A DNA stretch of 5,354 nt from positions 1-5,354 of the forward strand of contig JAZMZH010000150.1 of assembly GCA_045585875.1 (NCBI GenBank), written 5' to 3'. The stretch comes from JAVBQJ01 sp045585875 (lineage in GTDB: Bacteria; Verrucomicrobiota; Lentisphaeria; Victivallales; Victivallaceae). The notes under the pieces were generated by a model. It made no database searches. It was not told where the DNA came from and was given only the letters and a program-made list of their open reading frames with translations. Below are positions 1-5,141 of this stretch, piece after piece; positions within the stretch are counted from its first letter, which is position 1; the number at the start of each line of letters is the position of its first letter. The position numbers and the translations under genes are program-made.

Positions 1-979
1 TGCCGGAATATTCGCCGCCCATGATCCCGGCCAGAGCCATGGGTTTGGCGGCGTCGGCGATCACCAGATGATCCGGCTTCAGCTTCAGTTCGCTGCCGTC
101 AAGGGTGCGGATGGTTTCGCCGTCACGGGCGCGGCGCACCACCACCCGCCCTTCGGCCAGCAGCGACCGGTCGAAGGCATGAAGGGGCTGCCCCAGCTCC
201 ATCAGCACGAAGTTGGTGACGTCCACCACATTGTTGATGGGCCGGAGCCCCACCGAACGCAGCCGGTTCTTCAGCCACTCCGGACTTTCGGCCACATGCA
301 CGTTTTCGATCACCCTGCCGATGTAGCGGCGGCACAGATCCCCGGCCTCCACCGTCACCAGATTTTCCGGACGGTCCGGAGACCGATCCGGAGGCACCTC
401 GATGACGGGCAGAGCCGCGGGCGCGCCGGTGAGCGCGGCGATGTCCCGGGCCACGCCCCAGTGCGAGAGCCAGTCCGGGCGGTTGGGGGTGACTTCCACC
501 TCGATCTGCCAGTCCGGCGGATAAAGTTTCTCCAGGGTCATGCCCGGCAGCATGTCGTCGGGGAGGATCAGCAGTCCCTCGTGATCGTTTCCCACCCCGA
601 TCTCATCGGCGGCGCAGAGCATGCCGAAGGATTCGACGCCCCGCAGCTTGGCCTTGCGGATGGTGAAATCCCCTTCGGGAGTGTGAAAAACCGTGCCGAT
701 GCGGGCGCAGGGGACGATCCTGCCGGCGTCGCAGTTGGGAGCACCGCAGACGATCTGAAGCTCATCACGGCCGTCGAACACCCGGCAAATGGACATGTGA
801 TCGGAGTTGGGGTGTGGAGTCCGCTGAAGAATCTTCGCGGCCACCACTCCGGCGGGGATCTGGTTGACCGGCGTCACCGCCTCCACCTCGAGACCGGCCA
901 TGGTGACCTTGGCGCAGAGCTCCTCAAGGGGGAGATCGCACTTCACATATTCCGAAAGCCAATTATAGGAAATAATCAT
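1..979 (-). CDS. pheT: Phenylalanyl-tRNA synthetase beta subunit, N-terminal 326 codons (3' end beyond window)
   Basis: Partial gene. The PheT chain pairs with PheS in an (alpha-beta)2 enzyme that charges tRNA-Phe in the cytoplasm; PheT supplies tRNA binding and B3/B4-domain editing. The visible protein begins MIISYNWLSEYVKCDLPLEE, the usual PheT opening. Residues about 40-150 form the EMAP/OB-like tRNA-binding domain (PHPNSDHMSICRV near 55-67, then VCGAPNCDAG near 77-86 and KLRGVESFGMLCA near 111-123). EVTPNRPDW near 162-170 and NNVVDVTNFVLMELGQPLHAFD near 249-270 mark the following region and the start of the B3/B4 domain. E. coli PheT is about 795 residues, so roughly 41% is seen. The ATG at 979 is chosen because GAGGAG lies about 8 nt upstream; this Shine-Dalgarno overlaps the pheS stop codon (TGAGGAG), so translation is probably coupled. 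The gap to pheS is 12 nt. No internal stop or frameshift is seen. Confidence 0.97.
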   Translation of the reverse strand, partial: MIISYNWLSEYVKCDLPLEELCAKVTMAGLEVEAVTPVNQIPAGVVAAKILQRTPHPNSDHMSICRVFDGRDELQIVCGAPNCDAGRIVPCARIGTVFHTPEGDFTIRKAKLRGVESFGMLCAADEIGVGNDHEGLLILPDDMLPGMTLEKLYPPDWQIEVEVTPNRPDWLSHWGVARDIAALTGAPAALPVIEVPPDRSPDRPENLVTVEAGDLCRRYIGRVIENVHVAESPEWLKNRLRSVGLRPINNVVDVTNFVLMELGQPLHAFDRSLLAEGRVVVRRARDGETIRTLDGSELKLKPDHLVIADAAKPMALAGIMGGEYSG

Positions 980-991
980 TTGCCCGTCTCC

Positions 992-2005
992 TCAGAACTG
1001 TTCAAGCATACGCACGTCATTTTCGTAGAGCCAGCGGAGATCGCCGATGCGGTACCGGAGCATGGCGATCCGCTCCAGCCCCATGCCGAACGCGAACCCG
1101 GTCCAGCGCTCCGGATCATACCCCACGTTTCGGAATACATTGGTGTCCACCATCCCGGCGCCGGCGATTTCCAGCCATCCGGAATTCTTGCAGACCCCGC
1201 AGCCCTTGCCGCCGCACATGATGCAGCTGAAGTCATATTCCACGCTCGGCTCCGTGAAGGGGAAGAAGTGCGGACGCAGCCGGATCTTCACATGAGGCCC
1301 GAACATGTCCCGGGCAAATCCCTGGAGCACCGACTTCAGATCCGCCATCGAGACGCCCTCATCCACATACAGCCCCTCGATCTGATGAAAATTCATCCCG
1401 TGGGTGGCGTCGGGAGTGTCCCGGCGAAAACAGCGGCCCGGCGCCACGATGCGGATCGGCGGCTTGCGGCTCTCCATGGTCCGAATCTGCACGGTCGAAG
1501 TCTGAGAACGCAAAAGCCGCCCGTCGGGCAGGTAAAAGGTGTCCTTTTCATCCCGGGACGGATGGTCTGCGGCGGTGTTCAGGGCGTCGAAATTGTGATA
1601 GCAGTCGTCGATCTCCGGACCGTCGGCCACCACAAACCCCATCCGGCGGAAGATGGCCACGCACTCGTCCATCACCTGGATGATCGGGTGCTTGTGTCCG
1701 GTCGCGGGCAGACGCGCCGGCAGAGTGGGATCGAAGTGTTCGGACGCGGCGGCGGCCCGGCTGAGCCGTCCGGCGGCTTCGGCGATGAGTTTTTCCACCT
1801 CGCCGCGACCGGCGTTAAAGGCCCTTCCGGCGGTCTTTCGCTCCTCGGGCGGCAGGGTGCCCATCGTCTTGCCCGCGGCGGTGAAAAATCCGTTGCGTCC
1901 CAGCAATTCGATACGGACCGCCTCGATTTCCGAGGCCTCGGAGGCCGCCGCCAGTCTCTTCCGGGCGGCTTCGACCTCGGCGGAGATCTGTTCAACCATG
2001 CTCAT
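992..2005 (-). CDS. pheS: Phenylalanyl-tRNA synthetase alpha subunit
   Basis: A complete 337-residue class II aminoacyl-tRNA synthetase subunit (E. coli PheS is 327). It activates phenylalanine with ATP and transfers it to tRNA-Phe together with PheT. Residues about 1-90 form the N-terminal coiled-coil arm. The catalytic domain follows with motif 1 around HPI at 106-108, motif 2 at 190-211 (GRCFRRD...DATH...FHQIEG) and motif 3 at 303-318 (GFAFGMGLERIAMLRY). Ala305 in GFAFGMG corresponds to the E. coli Ala294 that sets the size of the Phe pocket, so normal specificity is expected. RPHFFPFTEPSVEYD (244-258) is the usual substrate-site block. Cys261, 264, 269 and 272 form a CxxC-x4-CxxC knuckle seen in a subset of bacterial PheS proteins. 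The ATG at 2005 follows AAGGAG by 10 nt; a second in-frame ATG two codons later is farther from it. The gene lies downstream of a terminator-like leader. Confidence 0.98.
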   Translation of the reverse strand: MSMVEQISAEVEAARKRLAAASEASEIEAVRIELLGRNGFFTAAGKTMGTLPPEERKTAGRAFNAGRGEVEKLIAEAAGRLSRAAAASEHFDPTLPARLPATGHKHPIIQVMDECVAIFRRMGFVVADGPEIDDCYHNFDALNTAADHPSRDEKDTFYLPDGRLLRSQTSTVQIRTMESRKPPIRIVAPGRCFRRDTPDATHGMNFHQIEGLYVDEGVSMADLKSVLQGFARDMFGPHVKIRLRPHFFPFTEPSVEYDFSCIMCGGKGCGVCKNSGWLEIAGAGMVDTNVFRNVGYDPERWTGFAFGMGLERIAMLRYRIGDLRWLYENDVRMLEQF

Positions 2006-2021
2006 AAATCACTCTCTCCTT

Positions 2022-2074
2022 AAAAACAACAAAAGAGCCTGCACAGTCACTTCAAGCTGACTGACAAGCTCTTC
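2022..2074 (-). terminator. Terminator-like hairpin (candidate attenuator) in the pheST leader
   Basis: In the minus-strand RNA, AAGAGC (2073-2068) pairs with GCUCUU (2038-2033), and inside it CAGUCA (2063-2058) pairs perfectly with UGACUG (2049-2044) around an 8-nt loop. A 4 x 5 internal loop separates the two 6-bp stems. The hairpin runs directly into a U-rich stretch (UUUUGUUGUUUUU, ending at 2022), and the pheS Shine-Dalgarno begins immediately after. This is the layout of an intrinsic terminator placed before pheS, and E. coli pheST has an attenuator in the same rplT-pheS gap. A competing weaker stem, ACUGA (2077-2073) with UCAGU (2064-2060), would break both terminator stems. Whether it works as a regulated attenuator or as a partial terminator that lowers pheST relative to the ribosomal-protein genes cannot be told from sequence. 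Confidence 0.7.
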
Positions 2075-2080
2075 AGTTTT

Positions 2081-2097
2081 ACGCCCCTTGGGGGCAT
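2081..2097 (-). other. Short GC-rich hairpin after rplT
   Basis: Minus-strand RNA GCCCC (2095-2091), loop CAA, GGGGC (2087-2083), extended by a U-G and an A-U pair to 7 bp. No U-run follows, so it is not a terminator by itself. It lies 18 nt after the rplT stop codon and just upstream of the attenuator-like hairpin. It could protect the rplT 3' end from exonucleases or be the first arm of the leader fold; neither is shown by the sequence. Confidence 0.5.
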
Positions 2098-2115
2098 TTA
2101 TCCGGAACTACTTGC

Positions 2116-2463
2116 TCAGGCCTGGGTGACTTTTTCCACCAGAGCCTTAAACTCGTTGAAATCCGCCACGGCCATGTCGGCCAGCACCTTGCGGTTGAGC
2201 TCAATGCCGGCGGCCTTCAGGCCGTGCATAAAGGAACTGTAGTTGGTGCCGAGCATACGGCAGGCGGCGTTGATGCGCACCGTCCAGAGCTGGCGGTACT
2301 GATGCTTTTTCTGCTTGCGTCCGGCGTAGGCATGAGTCATCGCCTTGTCGACGGCATCGTAGGCGGTGCGGATGTTCTTGCTGCTGCACCCGTAGAAGCC
2401 CTTGGCGCGGGCCAGGACGTTTTTGCGGCGCTTGCGGGAGGGAACTGCGTTGGTAACTCTCAT
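2116..2463 (-). CDS. rplT: 50S ribosomal protein L20
   Basis: A 115-residue protein, the usual length for L20 (about 117-120). L20 binds 23S rRNA early in assembly of the large subunit, and in E. coli and Bacillus it also represses its own operon. The sequence has the L20 hallmarks: a basic N-terminal extension (VPSRKRRKNVLARAKGFYG, residues about 7-25), the long helix with RTAYDAVDKAMTHAYAGRKQKK, then QLWTVRINAACR and the C-terminal GLKAAGIELNRKVLADMAV block near 84-102. The ATG at 2463 is preceded by TAGGAG with a spacing of about 6-7 nt. It follows rpmI by 25 nt in the conserved infC-rpmI-rplT order. No clear copy of an L20 operator (rRNA-mimicking stem) was recognised by eye upstream of rpmI or infC, so autoregulation here is only inferred from the family. 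Confidence 0.98.
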   Translation of the reverse strand: MRVTNAVPSRKRRKNVLARAKGFYGCSSKNIRTAYDAVDKAMTHAYAGRKQKKHQYRQLWTVRINAACRMLGTNYSSFMHGLKAAGIELNRKVLADMAVADFNEFKALVEKVTQA

Positions 2464-2488
2464 GATAAACTCCTAATCCCTTTTCAGC

Positions 2489-2689
2489 TCACAGCCCGTA
2501 GGGCAGCGCGGCTTTGATTCTGTTCTTTTCGGCGGAGGAGACCAGACCGTCCTGTCCGAGGCGGAGTTTGCGCTTGGCGGACTTTTTGGTCATGATGTGC
2601 CGGGCGCCCGCCTTGTTATGCAGGTACTTGCCGGTACCGGTCATTTTGAGCCGTTTGGCGGCGCACTTTCTGGTTTTCAGCTTGGGCAT
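2489..2689 (-). CDS. rpmI: 50S ribosomal protein L35
   Basis: A 66-residue, strongly basic protein, matching the normal L35 length (about 64-66). It is a late-assembling component of the large ribosomal subunit. It opens MPKLKTRKCAAKRLKMTGTG, the standard L35 N-terminus (MPKxKTxxxAAKRxKxTGxG), and carries the conserved HIMTKKSAKRK block at about residues 31-41, ending in an LPYGL-type tail. The ATG at 2689 has AAAGGAG ending 6 nt upstream. That Shine-Dalgarno sits just behind the infC stop codon, with only 16 nt between the two genes, so the pair is certainly co-transcribed and probably translationally coupled. Nothing unusual is seen in the coding sequence. Confidence 0.98.
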   Translation of the reverse strand: MPKLKTRKCAAKRLKMTGTGKYLHNKAGARHIMTKKSAKRKLRLGQDGLVSSAEKNRIKAALPYGL

Positions 2690-2705
2690 CGTTTGCTCCT
2701 TTCAT

Positions 2706-3299
2706 TTAATCGGTAAGAGAAACATCCTCTTTCCCGAGGGTCCGTCGAGGGGGCAGATGCCGGCCCGTCTCGATGCTTTTCGCCGCCTTGCGGGCGGGCG
2801 AGTATACGACAGTGATGGATTTTCCCAAAAGCTTCGGCTCGCCGTCGGGCTCGCCGCAGCCTTTCAGATCCGCCATCACACGGTGAATCACGTCAAAGGC
2901 AAGTTCCTTGTGGGCCATTTCCCGGCCCCGCATAGCCAAAGTCACCTTGAGCTTGCAGCCCTTTTCGAGGAATTCGATGCCGCGCTTGACCTTCAGGTCG
3001 TAATCGTGGCTGTCCACATTCACGTGAAACTTGACTTCCTTGAGTTTCTGGGCCGCATTGTTCTTCCGCTGTTCCTTGAGGGTTTTCTTTTGCTCAAAGA
3101 GGAGCTTCCCGTAGTCCATGATGCGGACGACCGGAGGCACCGCCCTGTCCGACACCAGCACCAGGTCCAAACCGGCGCGGAGAGCCATCTCCCTGGCGCG
3201 GCCGAGGGAAACGATCTCCAGCTGTTCTCCGGTGGGGCCGATAAGACGGACGCTTTCCGCAAAAAACGAACGGTCGTTGGGTTTCAGTAACCTAGCTAT
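2706..3299 (-). CDS. infC: Translation initiation factor IF-3, probable ATA start codon
   Basis: IF3 binds the 30S subunit, keeps the ribosome split and checks that P-site pairing uses a proper start codon. From ATA at 3299 the product has 197 residues. The N-domain carries VRLIGPTGEQLEIVSL (17-32) and AGLDLVLVS (42-50), followed by PPVVRIMDYGK (55-65). A charged linker runs to about 85, and the C-domain holds EVKFHVNVDSHDYDLK and RGREMAH (124-130). About 25 residues extend past the usual C-terminal end (E. coli IF3 is 180). The open frame reaches back to a TAA at 3356-3354 without any ATG, GTG or TTG. The first ATG is codon 38 (3188), inside the N-domain, and would remove VRLIGPTGEQ. AAGGA (3311-3307) stands 7 nt before ATA and 4 nt before ATC (3302). 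The residues normally reading RINxxIRA just before VRL are poorly conserved here. Confidence 0.95.
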   Translation of the reverse strand: MARLLKPNDRSFFAESVRLIGPTGEQLEIVSLGRAREMALRAGLDLVLVSDRAVPPVVRIMDYGKLLFEQKKTLKEQRKNNAAQKLKEVKFHVNVDSHDYDLKVKRGIEFLEKGCKLKVTLAMRGREMAHKELAFDVIHRVMADLKGCGEPDGEPKLLGKSITVVYSPARKAAKSIETGRHLPPRRTLGKEDVSLTD

Positions 3300-3314
3300 G
3301 ATACAGTCCTTTCC
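3297..3314 (-). promoter_or_regulatory. infC ribosome binding site with non-standard ATC-ATA start region
   Basis: The minus strand reads GGAAAGGA (3314-3307), then CTGT, then ATC ATA. The 7-nt gap from AAGGA to ATA equals that of rpmI (7) and rplT (7) and is close to GH1 (8) and pheT (9), so ATA is favoured over ATC (4 nt). E. coli infC uses AUU, and IF3 rejects such codons, so the gene limits itself when IF3 is plentiful. An ATA or ATC start fits the same logic. UUCCG (3334-3330) could pair with CGGAA (3315-3311) and partly hide the ribosome binding site. Confidence 0.75.
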
Positions 3315-3362
3315 GTTGTCTGCCGGGCCCGGAACACCTTTATTCCGACCCGATTATCTGAT

Positions 3363-3412
3363 AATATATCCGTAAGTCGGCTTTTGTCAAATATTTTTTG
3401 CAATTTTTCCCG
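3363..3412 (-). promoter_or_regulatory. Promoter of the infC-rpmI-rplT-pheST operon with AT-rich upstream element
   Basis: Minus-strand -35 TTGACA (3390-3385, perfect consensus), 16-bp spacer, -10 TATATT (3368-3363, five of six). Transcription would start near 3356, leaving a leader of about 57 nt before the infC ATA. An alternative -10, TATTAT, lies 2 nt downstream with an 18-bp spacer. Just upstream of the -35, 3391-3412 is almost pure A/T on the minus strand (AAAAATTGCAAAAAATAT), the position and composition of an UP element that contacts the RNA polymerase alpha subunit. This matches a strong housekeeping operon. Confidence 0.85.
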
Positions 3413-3421
3413 AACATTTTG

Positions 3422-3433
3422 CCGATTCATCGG
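3422..3433. other. Small palindrome CCGAT-TC-ATCGG between the divergent promoters
   Basis: Perfect 5-bp arms around a 2-nt centre, in the 94 bp between the -35 boxes of the infC and GH1 promoters. It could be a binding site for a dimeric regulator acting on either side. It is short enough to occur by chance, and no known operator is recognised. Confidence 0.25.
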
Positions 3434-3447
3434 ATCCGCGCCCCGAG

Positions 3448-3461
3448 CGGAAGCGTTTCCG
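3448..3461. promoter_or_regulatory. Operator-like palindrome CGGAAGCGTTTCCG upstream of the GH1 promoter
   Basis: A 14-bp palindrome with a central CpG and one mismatched pair (3453/3456). Arms CGGAA and TTCCG are perfect. LacI/GalR-family operators typically have an AAnCGnTT-type core, which this resembles. Its centre lies about 70 bp upstream of the predicted GH1 transcription start, a position more usual for an activator or a looping partner than for direct blocking of the promoter. Sugar-responsive control of the glycosidase would make sense, but no regulator gene is in the window. The region from 3303 to 3554 holds no gene. Confidence 0.35.
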
Positions 3462-3490
3462 GCTTTTTCAAACAGAATCGGAGGACGCGC

Positions 3491-3518
3491 TTGACAAGCC
3501 GCCGAATGGTGCTATATT
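3491..3518 (+). promoter_or_regulatory. Sigma70-type promoter of the GH1 gene
   Basis: -35 TTGACA (3491-3496, perfect), 16-bp spacer, -10 TATATT (3513-3518, five of six). Transcription is expected near 3525, giving a leader of about 30 nt before the ATG at 3555. The design (TTGACA, 16 bp, TATATT) is identical to the divergent infC promoter, so the same housekeeping sigma factor probably reads both. Confidence 0.85.
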
Positions 3519-3540
3519 CCCCCAATACACGAATCAGCAG

Positions 3541-3557
3541 AAAGGATGCAGGCGATG
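3541..3557 (+). promoter_or_regulatory. Ribosome binding site that decides the GH1 start
   Basis: AAAGGA (3541-3546) precedes two in-frame ATGs. The ATG at 3546 overlaps the Shine-Dalgarno itself and cannot use it. The ATG at 3555 lies 8 nt downstream, an ideal spacing, and gives the N-terminus MKGREFIWGTATSSYQ, which matches the usual GH1 opening. The start at 3555 is therefore preferred. Confidence 0.8.
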
Positions 3558-4931
3558 AAAGGCCGGGAATTCATCTGGGGGACCGCGACCTCCAGCTATC
3601 AGATCGAGGGGGCAATCCGCGAGGGCGGGCGCGGCGATTCCATCTGGGACATCTTCTGCCGGGAACCGGGGCGAATCCTCGACGGCTCGGACGGCTCCGT
3701 CGCCTGCGATCATTATCACCGTTTTCATGAAGACATCAAACTCATCGCCGATCTGGGGTGCAGCGGCTACCGCTTTTCCCTCGCCTGGCCGCGCATCATC
3801 CCGGAGGGAAGCGGAAAAGTCAACCCCGACGGTCTGGCTTTTTACAATCGTCTGATCGACGGCCTCCTGGAGCAGGGCATCACGCCCTTTGTCACATTGT
3901 TTCACTGGGATCTCCCCGCCGCATGCCGATACGGATGGCTGAATCGGGATACGGCAAAAGCCTTCGGCGAATACGCGAAGGTCTGCTTTGACGCTTTCGG
4001 GGATCGGGTACGCAACTGGATGACCCTGAATGAATCCTGGTGCTCGGCGATGCTCGGCTACGGGCAGAACGTGTTCGCGCCCGGTCTTCAGGACCCCCAT
4101 CTGCCTTACGTTGCCGCGCACAATCTGCTGCTGGCCCACGGTTTCGCGGCAAGGGAATTCCGCGACGGCGGATACGCGGGCGAAATCGGCATCGTCAACA
4201 ACAGCGACTGGCGGGAACCGCTTACGCAGGACCCCGCGGATGCGGAAGCCTCGGATCGCGCGCTTCAATTTTCCTTCGGCTGGTACACCGATCCGCTTTT
4301 CACCGGAGAATATCCGGAGGCGATGCGCACGCGGCTGGGGAAACGGCTTCCGGAATTCACCTCCGAGGAAAAGAAAATGCTGATCGGCAGCTCTGATTTT
4401 CTCGGCTTGAATCATTACACCTCTTCGTATGTTTCGGCCTTTCCGCCGGAGGATGCGGCGGGGGCGGCCGTCGGAAACGGCGGCTTCTCCGACGACCAGG
4501 AGGTTTATTTCATTCCCATTCCGAACTGTTCCAAGACGGACATGGGCTGGGACATCGTGCCGTGGGGATTGCGCAGGATGCTGAATTGGATCGCAAAGCG
4601 GTATCAGAATCCGCCGCTGTATATCACGGAGAACGGATGCGCCGCGCCGGAACCGGATGAAGCATCGGCGAAAAACGACAAAATGCGTCAGATGTATCTG
4701 CGGGATTACATTGCCGAAGCGCTGAAAGCGCGGGATGCGGATCATGTGAATCTGCGCGGGTATTTCTGCTGGAGTCTTCTGGATAATTTTGAATGGACCA
4801 GCGGCTATCTCCGACATTTCGGACTGGTGCGCTGCACCCCGGAGAAACTGGAGCGGATTCCGAAAGGGGCGTATTACACCTATCGGGAAATCATCCGGGA
4901 AGACAGCGGGAGAAGCCGTTTTGCGAATTGA
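3555..4931 (+). CDS. Glycoside hydrolase family 1 beta-glycosidase, probable beta-glucosidase
   Basis: A 458-residue single-domain TIM-barrel enzyme of normal GH1 length that cleaves terminal beta-linked glucose (or a related sugar) from oligosaccharides with retention of configuration. The acid/base is Glu160 in TLNE and the nucleophile is Glu359 in YITENG. Substrate-site residues are also present: Gln16 (SSYQIEGA), His117-Trp118 (FHWDLP), Asn159, Tyr288 (NHYTS), Trp406 (CWSLLDNFEW), Glu413 and Trp414. The intact Glu-Trp pair in DNFEW argues for unphosphorylated sugars, because 6-phospho-beta-glucosidases change this region. The segment GWDIVPWGLRRMLNWI (331-346) resembles the branch with the WPWG-type motif. 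No signal peptide or membrane segment is seen, so it should be cytoplasmic and act on imported di- or oligosaccharides. Exact sugar preference (glucoside, galactoside, fucoside) cannot be read from sequence. No transporter or regulator is adjacent, and no convincing terminator follows the gene. Confidence 0.95.
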   Translation: MKGREFIWGTATSSYQIEGAIREGGRGDSIWDIFCREPGRILDGSDGSVACDHYHRFHEDIKLIADLGCSGYRFSLAWPRIIPEGSGKVNPDGLAFYNRLIDGLLEQGITPFVTLFHWDLPAACRYGWLNRDTAKAFGEYAKVCFDAFGDRVRNWMTLNESWCSAMLGYGQNVFAPGLQDPHLPYVAAHNLLLAHGFAAREFRDGGYAGEIGIVNNSDWREPLTQDPADAEASDRALQFSFGWYTDPLFTGEYPEAMRTRLGKRLPEFTSEEKKMLIGSSDFLGLNHYTSSYVSAFPPEDAAGAAVGNGGFSDDQEVYFIPIPNCSKTDMGWDIVPWGLRRMLNWIAKRYQNPPLYITENGCAAPEPDEASAKNDKMRQMYLRDYIAEALKARDADHVNLRGYFCWSLLDNFEWTSGYLRHFGLVRCTPEKLERIPKGAYYTYREIIREDSGRSRFAN

Positions 4932-4995
4932 TTCCGAAAGAGGCATTGGAACGGCGTTTCGAAAGCAAAAATCGGTGAAAAAAGCAATCTTTCGT

Positions 4996-5024
4996 TTGTA
5001 AACCCGCGGAAGAGATGATATATT
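4996..5024 (+). promoter_or_regulatory. Promoter of the tRNA-Pro gene
   Basis: -35 TTGTAA (4996-5001, four of six), 17-bp spacer, -10 TATATT (5019-5024, five of six). Transcription would begin near 5031, about 33 nt before the mature tRNA. It lies in the 132-nt gap after the GH1 stop codon, so the tRNA need not rely on read-through. Apart from this promoter the gap 4932-5063 shows only a weak 6-bp inverted repeat (CGAAAG/CTTTCG with a long loop). Confidence 0.7.
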
Positions 5025-5063
5025 ATGCGAACGGTCCGGATAAAGGGCTGTAATATTGCAGGT

Positions 5064-5141
5064 CGGGGTGTGGCTCAGTCTGGCTAGAGCGCTGCGTTCG
5101 GGACGCAGAGGCCGGAGGTTCAAATCCTCTCACCCCGACCA
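5064..5141 (+). tRNA. tRNA-Pro (anticodon CGG)
   Basis: A complete 78-nt cloverleaf with encoded CCA. The acceptor stem CGGGGTG pairs fully with CACCCCG, followed by discriminator A and CCA (5139-5141). The D arm is GCTC/GAGC and the anticodon stem CTGCG/CGCAG. The anticodon loop TTCGGGA has anticodon CGG at 5099-5101, which reads proline CCG codons. The T arm GGAGG/CCTCT with TTCAAAT loop has one G-T wobble. C1-G72 and G37 are typical of bacterial tRNA-Pro. It closely matches the E. coli tRNA-Pro layout, including the GGAGG/CCTCT T stem. The three leader bases GGT (5061-5063) are complementary to ACC at 5138-5140, so the precursor could extend the acceptor stem to 10 bp. Confidence 0.97.

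Noticed and set aside
68..2023. A 651-codon open frame on the plus strand antisense to pheT and pheS
   Set aside because: It overlaps two clear housekeeping genes on the other strand, its product has repetitive His/Gly/Arg/Pro-rich composition with no recognisable domain, and long antisense frames are expected opposite GC-biased genes.
2006..2115. T-box riboswitch controlling pheST
   Set aside because: The 110-nt gap is too short for a full T-box, and no AGGGUGGNACCGCG-like sequence is present.
3546..3554. GH1 start at the upstream ATG (MQAMKG...)
   Set aside because: That ATG overlaps the Shine-Dalgarno AAAGGA. The next in-frame ATG at 3555 has correct 8-nt spacing and matches the family N-terminus.
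3555..4931. 6-phospho-beta-glucosidase of a PTS system
   Set aside because: The DNFEW motif with Glu413-Trp414 is the form found in enzymes for unphosphorylated sugars, and no PTS gene is nearby.
4932..4995. Intrinsic terminator for the GH1 gene
   Set aside because: Only a 6-bp inverted repeat with a 23-nt loop was found, followed by no real T-run, so it is too weak to call.
3534..5123. A 529-codon open frame on the minus strand antisense to the GH1 gene and tRNA
   Set aside because: It runs through a complete tRNA gene and opposite a well-conserved enzyme; composition is Arg/Pro/Ala-rich with no known motif. It is a shadow of GH1 codon bias.
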